From the NCBI GenBank assembly GCA_911728455.2, contig OU452234.1, positions 8,157,531 through 8,221,530 on the forward strand: 64,000 bases of DNA, in the 5' to 3' direction. The notes beneath the pieces are model-generated. The model worked only from the letters and a program-made list of their open reading frames with translations. It ran no database searches and was not told where the DNA came from. This stretch comes from Marthasterias glacialis. Lineage: Eukaryota > Echinodermata > Asteroidea > Forcipulatida > Asteriidae. This document shows, in pieces, positions 42,601-55,406 of the stretch; position 1 is the stretch's first letter; each line of letters opens with the position of its first letter. The position numbers and the translations under genes are program-made.

Positions 42601-44270
42601 TTGCAAACCACAATAGATCATGACTGCATATAATTAACTTGATGGTGTACCAAGGATAGATAATGCACAGGACAGGCTCAATACTCAAACCTATTTTGGA
42701 ATCTGCTTAGAAAATGAAGGTTTGTCTAAAACAGGGAATCACTGGTTAGACATCAGAGAGGAGTTGGCGAGGCTTCAAATCATTATGAAATGTTTAAAAG
42801 ATGTACATCAGATAGCTATCCACAGCCAGGTATATGTATGTAAACACACATGGAGACAAGTTTAGAATGTAACAGAAGAATGTCTCCAAGACCAATGGTG
42901 TTTGGCTGAGAGTGAGATCTAAAACAATCCGTTAAAATATTCATCAAGTAACTGATAGTCCTAAAATATCACCTCATCCTTGGTTACTTTTACTTTTTAT
43001 TAACCACAGATGTCAGAAATCTGTTTTGCACCTGTGTCGTGGTGTTAAAATCTGTCATTGTGATAATTCTAAAATTTCAATATGAGTTACACTCATACTC
43101 ATGGTAATTGTAATGCCAATGATTACCACTCCAACTCTAGTATGAAGCCGCATTGGCACATTCCAATCATATTAACAATCTCCACCCTTCCCTGGTACCT
43201 GCATGTTATTGCGTTCGGGTGATGAGAAACAAATTTTATAGTCAATAGGCCTAATTTTTGCAGCAAGAGGGCGCCCTTTGGGGGTAGCTTGGGGGTCAAA
43301 CCGTAAAAGTAGTGTGGTAAACCCGATACATTTAGACTTCTAACATAGTAGTTAATATACATCTTTTAAGGTTTTTTTTTATTTGACAGTTTTTACACTG
43401 TATTCGGTGTAAGATAATTGTCTGGAAAATTTGTATTTTGAGTTTTATAAAATATTTTTGTACTTTCAAAATGGAATTAGTATTGCGCCCTCTTGCATTC
43501 AAAAATATGGCCTATTGTCTTGCAGACAAAAGTGTCAAGTTAATGCATAAGGCATTATTGATACCAAGGAAGTCCTAACGCGAAAGACAACCTTGTGAAT
43601 CTTAGTAAACAATAATGGACCCAGCCATGCAAAACTCAACAAATAGCCCAACAGTCAATCCAGACTTAAATCAAATATTGATAAGAGTGTATGGTACATC
43701 ATGATGTCAAGCGATAAGTGAGCACTCATTGTGCCCAACTTTTCATGCATGTATTGCCGTCACCAATGGATTCTAAAATCCTGGGCATCAATACTTAAAA
43801 AGCTAATGAAAACAAACAGTTCCCCAGATGTATTAGTGTTCTTACTGTAAAAGAAAAGAGACACTATTTTAACAATACCTTTCTTTATTTCAATGTCACT
43901 GGTAATGCAAACCAGGCATGTGAAAGGGTGAATATCGGAAGTAAAATTAACAAAGAAGATAGATGATTATTAGCTGCACTGCAGTTTGTACTTAAACCAT
44001 TTTCTTTTATCATATACCTTACTCTTCTTTGTTTTATTTACTTTATATATTGTTCAGCTGTGTGCCACCTTACCAACCGGTACTTGTGGGGTCTCTACAA
44101 CAATGACATTGGACCCCACAGGGGATCTCAATGGGAAGAATGAACCCCACATTGAATTTTTTTTGGAAAAAGGGACAAGTTCAACAAGGCATGGCGCAAG
44201 GAAAATCAGAAAGGCAACACCGTTTAATTAATTGGGTTCTGACCAAAGTGAGTCAGATATCGCGGTAAAC
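42601..44270. other. Intergenic, no gene seen
   Basis: No domain-bearing frame. A plus-strand frame at 43986-44231 begins with a hydrophobic run but runs into sequence related to the dispersed repeat near 34925 (TTGTGGGG type). Confidence 0.45.
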
Positions 44271-44299
44271 ATAATTTATTTGATTAAAAGATTCGTATG

Positions 44300-44363
44300 T
44301 TTTTTGTTTGTTTGTTTGTTTGTTTGTTTGTCCGTCCTCCCTCCCTCCCTCCCTCCCTCCCTC
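44300..44363. repeat. GTTT and CCCT microsatellites
   Basis: A TTTG run followed by a CTCC/CCCT run directly abuts a family-B end. Confidence 0.85.
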
Positions 44364-44513
44364 CGAAATATTATTTTGTTCCCTCGAAATCGTTCGTTCG
44401 TTCGTTTGCTCGTTTGTTCGAGGGGATGAAATAGTATTTCGAGGGAACGAAATAGTATTTTGAGGGAACGAATTAATTTCAGTTTTTTCACCTGTCCCCT
44501 TAGGGGCTCCGTA
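44364..44513 (-). mobile_element. Palindrome-array element family B, short copy
   Basis: On the minus strand it starts TACGGAGCCCCTAAGGGGAC at 44513. The inner units GAAATAGTATTTCGAGGGAA repeat with a period near 21-22 bp. One-ended. Confidence 0.55.
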
Positions 44514-45100
44514 CAAAAGTGCTTGCTGCTTAAAAATCTTTTAGTGAGCATTATCGAACTTGTGGAAATGAATGATGGTCACGAACACAGGAAAGTAATA
44601 ACACGTAAAATAGTTCAAAGTCTGCAAAACAATTTAATACATGGACGTTGTTAACATAAAACAAATTTACCACTAACTACAGCCGCAACCTTTAAATATA
44701 ATCAGTAATGCGTTACAACAACCAATGAGTAACATTAGTTTTTCTTAATGTAATGACCATCCACCACAAGAAGGTAAGGGAGGACTTCCTTTCCCAACCT
44801 TCGGATACTTGAAGGTTCCCGCCGGGTTTTGCTGGTTACTTATCCGATCTATGATCATTATCTACAGGTCACTGCACCCAGGGAGGGCAATATGCATGAT
44901 GCCAGGCAGACCAAATCTGCAGGGACCAAATCTACATCATTGCTATGGTGTTCCCCAGGGAGAGCTATAAAGTCGAAACAAGAACAAACTACTTGTTTAG
45001 ACTTTATATCTCTCTCTGGTGTAGCACATTTCTACAAAAAAAAGAAGTGTTTTCAACCCAGGACCTACTAACAAAATATTTCATAAGACGATAACATTAA

Positions 45101-45487
45101 AGGCAAAGTATACCTTTGGTTTTTGGAACCGTACGTTTGCCTTGATGCTATGTAATTGTAGATTTATACCATAAAACTGACCCGTGTAAATTTTATTTCA
45201 AAAGGTGGCAGCGTTTTTGAGATATCGCCAAAAATCTGGAGCGGTTGCGTTCACGCAGAAGAAGTATCCGTCATTGGAATACACATTCTGAGAAGCGTTA
45301 CGGCCATAACGCTTCTCAGATTAAAGTTTTTGGGGATAAAAAGTGATATATTTTTCCGTAACTGCAGTACTTCGAAGTGAAACGTTTCTCAAAATGCATT
45401 ATACTATCCAAAGCTGCTGTACTTCTTACCAAGTAAGTTTTTATTGCCAAAAATTTTCAGAGTCATTACCAAACGTATGCAATGCCT
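45101..45487. mobile_element. T2/Kolobok-like MITE, copy 2
   Basis: 387 bp, nearly identical to 20432-20819, bordered by TTAA (45097-45100, 45488-45491). It contains the same central hairpin around GAAGCGTTACGGCCATAACG. The high identity of two separate copies implies recent mobility. Confidence 0.85.
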
Positions 45488-45499
45488 TTAAAGTTGGTG

Positions 45500-48400
45500 T
45501 CTAGCTAATCATTCATAATTCAAATGTTTTCAACCCAGGACATACCAACAAATGTATTTGCATGTAATAATGACAAGTTCTTCGTCGACCTACATATTAA
45601 TTTGCCGATTGCTATACCTTTTTTTATGGATATGGATTTGGCTCATGACCTCACTACGGGCACTATTCACTACTTTGGGTCAGAACAGATCAACAACTCC
45701 TAAAATTGTCAACGTATAAAATGAATAAAGGATGACCATTAAATTCGCATTTTCTTTATACGGAAAGTTTTTTAAAGACTGGAACGGGGTGGGGGGGGGG
45801 GGTGGAATTCCATCAATCTCTTGTAATAAACTCTAGTATCAGGACATGTTGAAGTAAGTGAACATGACTTTACTTTAAGGCTGAATAGAATTCTCCCAAT
45901 TTAATGTTTTTGTACCGTTTAGTAATAAATTGTTCCCATTGCTGTATGTTACTCATTAGGCATATTACATTATTGTAAAACCAGCGTACTTCAAGTTAGT
46001 AAACCGTTGAACAGAACAATGGCTTGTTTGCTTATCAGATATTCACTTGCTAAGCTCAAATATTTCTGTGTATAAAAATAGCATGTTATAAAAAAACTGT
46101 ATTTAATGTGGTTTGGTTAATAACAATACATCCTACTTTGAGATTTTGTGACACTAGGTGGCAGCAAACATTTTTGGTTGATGAAATGAGTGGATAACTC
46201 CACACACGGAATAAGATACTATTTTTTGTTGACAATTATTCTTCACTTCCTGAGTAACACTTAAAAAAAAAACCATTATTTATGACGTTGAACAAGGCTG
46301 GGAGACTGAGAGTATATAGCGCCCTCTACTGTTGATTTTAAAGTTATCTAACGTTAATTCTGATAAAAAGCTCATTAAAGTTCAGACCAATGCATTGTTC
46401 TCTTATTGTCTGCTACAGCATTAAAACAAAATTTCATATTTTAATCATAACAAATCACAGCAAAGCCTCATATTCATAACTAACTAACTATCTATAATTG
46501 TACCATATTATTTATTTGAGTGTATTTAGAAAGGGAAAACATAATTGCATTGCAGCAATAAACTGTTACACGTAAAAGAAGAAATCAAGATTAAAAGAAA
46601 AAAAGAAAAAAAATAAGTTAAAACTGTATCAAGAGGTACAAGTCAAAGATGTAGGAAAATAACATTCAACAATTTACACTCGAAGTGCATACTTCGGATT
46701 AGGGGTTATTGTAGTGGATGTTTATAATTCTACTTTTGAACATATTTCTAGTTATGCTTGAGTCAATACTTTTTATGTTACCGCCCAAAAATCGCACAAC
46801 GAGGCCAAAGTGTACCCTTACGCGAACAAATAGTTCGATTACAATTTATTAGATTAAACAAATTTGCTTTCAAAAACACACCACACGCAGTTCACGCAAT
46901 GCACTCCATAAAATAGTTTCAATGCAAATTGTATTCAGTTAAAAAAAGGACCAACGTAGGAACACACTGTCAACTTGTACTAAACATCAATTGCTGATGA
47001 ACAAACACACACCATTTACACTGGTATAATATAATTAAAACGAAGTTCAGACTTTTAATCGTTAAAAAACATTGAGTACAAAGATTCCATGATAAAAAAC
47101 ACCTCTAGATAAAATTGTGGTTTGGTGACCAGTGCAAGTTAGCATCATATCTAGCCAGATGGTGTACTTACAAGAGTACTGCTTCACTTCTAATACACTT
47201 AAACTGCTCAAAATGTCATGACAGGGCGTGTTTGAACAGTTTCCTTAACAATACCCTGGCCCAACACACACGATTGAGCCCCGACAATGTGTGACACAGC
47301 GGAACGTAAATGTTCACTGTTTTTTTAATATTTACCGAAAATGTTGACAGAAATAATATTTCCCAGGTAAAGTTACGACTACCTTTTGATTTTAGAGTAC
47401 TTTGTTTTCTCTTTTTCTTGAAAGTAGTTGTTCACTGTAAATAGCGTAACAGAACGTTGCAAATGTTTTGTGACGTCACTATCCCTGGTCTGCCACCACT
47501 ACCCCACTTTACGAACAGGGTAGTGATGGCTGACTCGGCCAGATTGACACGGGCACAAGACAGCCAATATACGAACACATGAAACAAACATTGAATGAAC
47601 ACGGCCTGAAAGAATGAGCCACCTTAAATAATTATAATGTGGCACAAGTTGCAACCAATAAAATTGTTGACATAGAACCAATACGTGGATAAGCTTAGAC
47701 CGACGTTTTATACAAATTTTCGTCCAACAATTTAAACAAACATCCCCAAAATATGCTTACCCTGTTATCAAAAAAGTAACACTCATATGTTTAATTCGGC
47801 CAACTGCCAACCTACCAGCCCTCTCCAAAAACAATATAATTAAAAACCGCTAAAACTAGGACTTATTCTTACGCTGAAAAAGCCCCACCACCAAAAATAT
47901 TATAAAAAAAACTTGTGCAATCCACAAAAACCTTCCATCTTCCCGTTGCTCGACTAGTTGTTTACAACTTGGTATCATATTCGATTTCTGATGAATATGC
48001 CGGTGGAGGGTCTTGCATGTTTGTTTTCCCCTCATTTCTTGGATTAGGGTCTAACCCATTCTCAGCATTTACGACAACTCTCTCCTGATCAAAGAAAAAA
48101 CCCAAATAATACATTTAAACTGTTTCCTTGAAAAATGTGCAAAGTTGCAAAGGAATATGGTTACTCCAATCTGGTAAACCCTCTAACATTCTTCTACATT
48201 GTGACCCCGTGCAAATGCCATCGACTACCCATGCGCCAATCAGGTGTCACATGGGCACAATACGCAGAGCTTGCGCGTTTTGTTTTAGTTTCGTGTACAT
48301 GTATTTCGATAAAATATAAGGGGCATGTTGCCCCGGTTGCGTGTTGTTAATGTAGTGCTGCAAATATGAGCGCACACATGTTGTTGTTGTTGTTGTTCGT

Positions 48401-49000
48401 TGTTGTTGTTTGCTGTTGATGTTGTTGTTGCTGGTGCTGGCCAGCTGTTGCTGCTGCTGCCGCTGCCGCCGTTTGTTGTTTGTTTGTGTTTTTTTCCAGT
48501 TTCTAAGCCGGTAGTCAATTGTGTGTAGTGTATACAAAGTTGATGTTTTCAAAGTCGTTTTGTTTTTTCTAAATATTTAGTTTGATTTTATCCTACACCG
48601 ATGTGTGATAAGCACCCGAGTATGCAGTTCATTCCCCCAAATCAAAGGCATACAACCCGGGAGATATTCAGTTTCAGTTTCAGTACCATCTATTTCCATA
48701 CTATCACTATCATAATGTGTATAACAGCTCAATGAGGTCAAAAGAGTCATGTATATTCATTAACTTGCTTATTATTTTGATTCAAACAATAAGCACTTGT
48801 ATACAGTCTGTTCTCGACATTATTTTCCAAGTTCGTTCGCCTGTAAAAACTATTTTCTTTTAATCCTTTCATCCAAACGCGGGCAATTTAAAACAAACGA
48901 TTTAGGTTTTTCTATTTATTTATTTATTTTTATTTCAACTCGTTTTCTTTTTACAGGCCTTTGACGACAAAAAGATTGGCTCATCAGGATACCAAAATTG
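45500..49000. other. AT-rich intergenic, no gene seen
   Basis: No domain-bearing frame. A CAA/CAG-type microsatellite at 48380-48490 (GTTGTT, GCTGCTGCC on the plus strand) creates artificial Gln-rich frames. A G run lies at 45788. Confidence 0.45.
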
Positions 49001-49037
49001 GGAGTCAAACTCTTCAATAATCGCCCACTCACAATAC

Positions 49038-49475
49038 GTTCCCTCCAAATACGTTTCGTTCCCTCAAAATCATTTTGTTCCTTCGAAATATCATTTCGTT
49101 CCCTCAAAATCATTTACTTCTTATGGACTTCTGGGCTCCCGCGTCGTCCTACGCATGAGACAGTCAACGCTCTCCAGGCAGATTGGTCAGCAACCCCATG
49201 AAGTTCTTGCTGGATGGTCTGGTGCCAGTTCATTTTGGGTTCTCCTCTATTCCGGAGGGGTCCATCACAACGCTTGGTTGACGAGTCTCGAGGGAGGGGG
49301 AGCCGCGTAACATGGCGTCAAAATCATATTACGAGGGAACGAAGTATAGTATTTGGAGGTAACGAAATAACTATTTTGAGGATAGAAGGAACGAGATATA
49401 TTTTCGACGGAACAAACAATATTTCATTCCCATAAAATATTGTATTTCGTTGGAACGAAATAATAACTGAATTTA
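49038..49475. mobile_element. Degenerate family-B palindrome array
   Basis: Units facing right (CGTTCCCTCAAAATCA) at 49038-49115 and left (CGAGGGAACGAAGTA) at 49332-49475 flank about 215 bp of unrelated, GC-richer sequence. No clear TACGGA end. Confidence 0.4.
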
Positions 49476-49756
49476 GCTTCTGCGGACCCTTAATGTCGAT
49501 TGATTTTACGAATTCTCGTACCCCTATTGTATCAACTCTTATTTCATTGACTCTTCTAAGTGAGCGAAACATTATCTGTATCCACTTATCAAAACAGTTG
49601 TACAGTTTTCACTTTTTACGCCGAAAACTCAAGACGTTTACGAAATCCGTTATGACGCTTCTGTTTTCCCCCACCTCACATTGAGGCCTAAAAGATCAAC
49701 AGGTTTTCAATGTTACGTCAAGAAAGATACTCGGAAATCAAATTGCATATCGAGGA

Positions 49757-49955
49757 TTCAAATGAATTATTTCGTGGGAACGACATGTTTTATTGCTTTG
49801 TGGGAACAGAATAAAATATTATTGTTATTTTTTCCCTTTCTTTTTCTGTTACTCGAAAAAATATATTTCATTCTCTCGAAATAACATTTCGTTCCCACAA
49901 AATAACCTTTTAAGGGAACAAAATATTATTTCGAGGATCGGAATACTGTTTCATT
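49757..49955. mobile_element. Degenerate family-B palindrome array
   Basis: Diverged units such as TTTCGTGGGAACGACA, CTCTCGAAATAACATTTCGT and AGGGAACAAAATATTATTTC, without recognisable ends. Confidence 0.35.
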
Positions 49956-50067
49956 ATTATGTTTTCCCGTTAAATGTTTTTGTGTTCTTTACCTGTGCCT
50001 TTCTGGAGATCTGTTAATGTCCATATAATTAAAACATAAAAGGCCATATTATATAAAAATATGTTAT

Positions 50068-50114
50068 ATGTTAATTGAGCCCGTCAAAATCCCTTTGACG
50101 GGCTCAATTAACAT
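50068..50114. repeat. Perfect 21-bp-arm hairpin
   Basis: ATGTTAATTGAGCCCGTCAA(A), loop ATCCC, then the exact complement. No element ends are evident. Could be a small foldback or a structured RNA. Nothing nearby supports a terminator role. Confidence 0.75.
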
Positions 50115-50119
50115 TCAAT

Positions 50120-51460
50120 CTGTTTGCTTTGGGAATCATTGTGTGTTAACCTTTTCTGCAAATGCAAGCGCCTCCAAGCGGAGAAGGACAACTTTCTTGA
50201 TTAGGTGTGACTGGTTAATTCACCGAAAGACCTCAAATAGTGTCTACGTGTATGTGTGTACTTCAGCTCAATGATGTTCAAATGTGGTAAATAAGCTGCA
50301 GTCATGAGTCTGATAATAATAATAAGTGTATGAAGCACTTTTACTGTTAGTGGTTAATTTCTAACGTATGCCAGAAATGGGCGAGTGAAAGCAAGAGTAT
50401 TGGTGCAAAGTGTTGCAAAGTGTGAATGAGAAGTTTAAAGTTGAAAGAAAGTGATACACAAGAATAACTACTCTAGAGTTTTAAACACAACCTTGGACCG
50501 CTAAGAGAAAATATCATCATACATATTATGTGGGAATCCTCGTCCACCCCATTGCTGTTGTTGTTCTTCTTCTTGTTTGTTTTTTGTTGTAATTATTTAA
50601 CCATGATTATCAACGTTTAAAAGAAAATGACCAAAAAGTGGATCATTTCCCTTTACAAGGTTAAAGAGCTTCCAAGGTCAAGTTCATTTTGTGATGCACT
50701 CGTACTGCAATAGATAGACTCTCTATTACCTCACGTTAAAATGGTGAAAAATGTCATTTTTATTTGATTATCTCGGTGCGATACTTGAAACATGACGTCA
50801 TTGGATATCAACAACAAAATTAATGGGTATGTACATTCCAAAGAGGGAGTTTTTGCGTCAGTCAAAAGGTCAAATTCAAAGCCGTTTTAATATTGAATAT
50901 CATCGAAATTCAGAAGTTTCCTGTACAAAAATGTACAAACCTATATATTTAAAATGACGTAATTTGGTGGGTTTTTTTTCTTTTTAATTTTGAAAAAAAA
51001 AGATCGCAATGGAATGATATCAAGCACATGGTATTTTACACAGTCGTAACGTGAAGATTAGAGGCATGTATTTTCTCCCACTTCGTATCAGCACTTTTGG
51101 ATAATGAGTGCATCATATCATTAAACCGAATTCCACCTTGGAGCCCCTCTTTAAGTCCCGTGGGTCCCTTGCAGGATAAAACAATAAAAGCAGTGAATTT
51201 TGTCGTAAAAAAAAATAGCATACAGAAGACTCTACACATTTTTAAAACTATAAATGTCAATCAAACTTTGTCATTAAACGAACTTGATACTTGGGACTGT
51301 GGTGTTAAAAATATAAGAGTCCATTGAAAACTTTCCAATAGTTAATAATATTTTCAAACCTACAACCTCGGAGGTAATGGTAAGCAAAAAAAATGAACTA
51401 TGTTATATCTGAAAGCTTGATATGCCCTATCCGTTCTCGAGCTCGGTATGAAGTATATAC
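50120..51460. other. Intergenic, no gene seen
   Basis: AT-rich sequence. Frames at 51036-51327 overlap on both strands without a domain. Confidence 0.4.
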
Positions 51461-51462
51461 CA

Positions 51463-51600
51463 ATAAACCGATTGCGCGACCAATGTTTAGGTAGACCTAC
51501 TCGTCATCTCAGTTGAGGCAGACAACATGCTGTGACCGACAGAGTCTGACCGACAGTCGGGTTTTGGTAATAACCAGTAACCAGAGCCGATATATGTAAG
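51463..51600 (+). mobile_element. Fragment of the TIR element seen at 6629-7990
   Basis: ACCAATAAACCGATTGCGCG, then GTCATCTCAGTTGA, ACATGCTGTGACCGACAGAG and TTTTGGTAATAAC match the left end region at 6645-6775. The partner end is not found. Confidence 0.55.
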
Positions 51601-52121
51601 AGTAGATAAAACCAGTAACTGAAAACATTGAAATGGTTGAGAAGATTCTGTTAGTTTTATATTACATCTAAAACAACTAGCAAAGTACTAAATAATGTTT
51701 TTAAAATGTTAGTTACACTAAACTCGACAACATCTAAATATAGTTTTTTTTCCGGCCAATTTCAACAAAAATCCATTCAAGTTAATAACCGGGTCTTTCA
51801 GTTTCGCTTGAAAATAAATCCTCGGGTACATCAGCATTCAACAGTTAAAAAGAGTCATTCAAATTGACACTTGAGTATTCATTCGACAAATAAAATCATC
51901 CAATTCATGGTTACTTAGTTCATTCAATTTTGTCAAAGCAAGCAGCAACGGGCTGGTCGACTATTCATGTTCGTCAACTGGCAAACATTTTAGAAATGCT
52001 TGCATTCAAATTCGTTTCTTTGGTATGCGCTTTCTGGTTCGTATTTGCCTATAAAGAAAGGACATTATGCGGGGAATTCATTTCTACACTGTTGCCGAGT
52101 TATATATCTCACTAAATATAC

Positions 52122-52211
52122 GATTTTGAAGCAAAACTGGCTGCCCGTGGTCATTACAGAAGAGTGAGCAATGTAGATAGAGGAAGGCTGATTGAAGCAT
52201 TCGAGGGTTTA
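52122..52211 (+). pseudogene. Possible transposase helix-turn-helix remnant
   Basis: A short plus-strand frame reads AARGHYRRVSNVDRGRLIEA then FEG. The pattern RGxYRRVS-x-DRxRLIxAFE looks like the N-terminal DNA-binding part of Tc1/IS630-type transposases. Only about 30 residues remain and the rest is absent. Confidence 0.3.
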
Positions 52212-55200
52212 ATTTGCAAGGTCTTAACATTAACGAATAAAGAAGATGACAAAAAAGTTAACTTAAGACCAAAGCAAACATTTAAAATGCAGGCAAAATA
52301 TTGTTTATTGTTTTTTTATACTTGTGTGCCCTAAAACTTTATTTAACTGTTCTTAGACACATTTTAAAGCTTAATCATGGGTTAGCAACGCAAAAGGAAC
52401 ACATTTGCAATTAAGACCAAAAATAAGAATTAAATGAAACGCGTAAGACAGACAATCCAGACACACAGATAATCCACACAACTGCCAGAAAAATAACATT
52501 ATCGCTAACTTTAAACGCAAGCAAAAGCTGTATCATACTCACATGTTGAATTTGAACGCTCAAATGTTGAAATCCATTATTTATTTTTATTTTATTTTTT
52601 TGCCCATAAACGAAAAATAAAAGAACAATAGGTACAAAATCGCAGTGCGCTTCGATGATTCTGAATTTGATTGAACCTTTGGGAAAAGATGGTGGATATT
52701 CCACATAAGAATGGCGATCGAGTAATCTTGAATGCCTATAAACGAAATAGAATGAAAAGAAAGGGATCCTGAGTGCACGAAAACGAAATTGAATGCAATA
52801 AGAAATTGAACCCAAAGAGAAACCCTAGTTTGACTGGATTAGAGAAATCGCGTGAATTCGAAAGCGAAATAAGGACATTGAATGATATTTTGCTGAAATT
52901 GGCCGGAAAAACCTATACAAACATCCCATTTTGCAAATCAACCATTGCATCACAATGTACAATAAGACCATTACACGCAGCGCAAGGTGAACATCAGCGA
53001 CCTTTTTGCGTATTGATCACGAGCCCCGTATAGCAAAAGTTTGCATGTAATAGTAGAAAATGGCGTCTTTTTTCAAGCTCGTAAAAGCCTGACTTGAAGT
53101 TGACTTAAGTCAACCCTCATGAACTACTTCGTTCACATCTTTGCAACCAATTATCTGTAAAATTAGATTTACAAATTTGTTGGCGTTTTGAAGCCCAAAA
53201 TGTTAACACAATGATGTTTCGCATGGGTCCGATAATAAACGTGCAGTTCGTGATTATTGTATATGTCATTATTATAAAATAAACAATTTTTGATCAAATT
53301 CTGACAAACATTGCTTAATAATTTGGGCAGACTTTGAGAGTGAACTGAAGACACGTATCAATCTTGCTGTTCGCAATCGTTCCCATTCGGCCGTGCAATA
53401 AGTCTATTGTACATAATAACCGGGGGATAAGGTGATGGTACACACTGGAACAAATAATTCAAGAATGAACAGACTGGTGCCCAACGTTGACAGACTTAAC
53501 AAATCTTCAATAAACAAAAGCGCCGCCAAGCGCACAAAATTTACGGAATTACCGGTCAACCTGTTCAAACTACTTCATTCACATATCTAAAAGAGATGAT
53601 ATTATTTTAACCATCTATTTTCGGAAAATAAATAAGATAAAAAAAATCACTTCTATGCAATTAGGTCTCAATTAAAAAGCAGTGCCAATATTTTAACATA
53701 TTGTATAAACACGACTTCCAGGTTGGTGTTTCACCTTGGGGGATAACCGAAATGAAATGATATAAGTCATGTTTATTCACGAAGTAACTTATAGCCATCA
53801 TATGTCGTATACCAAGAATGGAACGATATAAAATGCTTTCGCTTTTGGTTGTTCAAGAATGGTCTGGAAAACAAAATAGCTCCTCGCACTTTTTCAAAAA
53901 AGGTTATTTACCTTTGAAATTGTGAGTTATTTCCAATTGTATGTACACTGCATGGACTCTGTAGCCACTACAATGTGTGGTTATGACATTCCAGTCTTTT
54001 TTACAAGACACATTTGTTATTCGTTCCAGTATGTACCTGATCACCAAGAATGTAACACTGACGACCATGATATAGGTTAGGTAAGTACAGGAGGCAGACG
54101 TATAGTTCAACTTACACTAACTCATACAGCCCGTTCAAAATCTGGATCCTCGGACACTGGGCCCAGTTTATAACTGGTAGACTAAAAGGAGTAAATTTGA
54201 ATGTACGTTTAGTCGATACGACTTCGATTCTGAGTCAGAAGTCAGACAAGGAGTAAACAGTTAATAAAAGAATGAACAGCAACAATTGAAGCAGATTGCT
54301 TTTGAAGAAAAATAACAAACAGACTAAACAAAATTAACTTGGCATACATGATACAAAATGAAGCATAGTGATATAGCCAAGGCAGTGGTAGGACGATTTC
54401 AAACTTTACACTCTTCTTGAGTCAAAGACCCGACAGAACTTTTCTTACTATTTCTTCCCCTTTCCTTTAGTTTTTCCACAAACACATCGTAAAGTCAACT
54501 TGAGATAATTTGCAAATAAAGCGAATCTATATTTGAGAAATTGGAGATAAATTCTTTTACGATTTGTCTTTTCTTCGATTTACGATTTATTTTTCTTCAA
54601 ATAATGCTTATTTGAAAATAGGAAACTAAAAAAGTAAAATACTTAAAAACTATGCTTTCGAAAATCAAAAGGCGTTTAAATATATTTGTTTTGTCATAAC
54701 CAATAATGTTTTATAATTATGAGGAAACAAATTTGGAGTTATGTTGGAATTATTTGCCAACCACTCCTTGGCTACGTCACTTTAAAGCAAATATTGATAG
54801 TCATTTGCAAGCAGCTTTTAGTGCATAGTCATGGGCAGTATGTAGAGGAATTGGTGATATAATGTATGGTTGTGTAATCTGGCCTAAACAAATAATATAA
54901 AAAAGACTGCTATCTGTCAATTTTCCCCCAAAATTATGAATCAAAACAATAGGTTTGCTACCGAACTGACGGTATTTTTGTGTTGCTTAGTTTGCATTAG
55001 TGGATGCTACTGCAAATAAATAACTCAGATGTAAAATGTGATTCTTGGGCTGTGTTTGAATTGAAGTTCTGCGTTTGCAATTGCAACTATTCGCAAAAAA
55101 AGGAACCATTTCATTAAACTTGAACTTAGGCCAATATTTATCTATATTCTGTTTTCAGAAAATGCTCATGGTTATAATTTAACTCGGTCATGGTTTTTTT

Positions 55201-55349
55201 AAGAAGTCGTCTCCAAAATATTTGGCTATGCAATTTCGACATGAAATCTCGTCGTTAACAATTTGCTCTTCAGCTCACTGCCAACACTAACCTTTTGCAC
55301 GTTTCAATTTTGGTTGTCATTTTACTAATCAGTCAATTCTTTTTCATGC
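52212..55349. other. Region beyond the transporter 3' end, no gene recognised
   Basis: Frames at 52411-52815 and 53904-54110 (minus) contain hydrophobic stretches but lack good splice sites or domains. A terminal exon of the transporter gene could hide here. No clear repeats. Confidence 0.35.
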
Positions 55350-55406
55350 TCATGTTATTTGGGGAAACACTGTGAGAAGATATCTAAACAGAAAAATATG
55401 CTTTAC
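55350..55406 (-). other. Possible read-through end of the transporter
   Basis: The last exon ends GATGAAAAG followed by GTAAAG. If the donor is not used, the frame continues VKHIFLFRYLLTVFPQIT to a stop at 55350. The hydrophobic extra tail makes splicing to a missing last exon more likely, but no such exon was identified. Confidence 0.3.

Noticed and set aside
43986-44231. Small secreted protein with hydrophobic N-terminus
   Set aside because: The downstream part resembles a dispersed repeat and the hydrophobic run comes from T-rich DNA.
48247-48552. Gln/Asn-rich protein
   Set aside because: Translation of a CAA/CAG-type microsatellite with no flanking domain or splice support.
53904-54110. 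Membrane protein exon
   Set aside because: Has a hydrophobic stretch but no convincing splice sites in phase with neighbours and no recognisable family.
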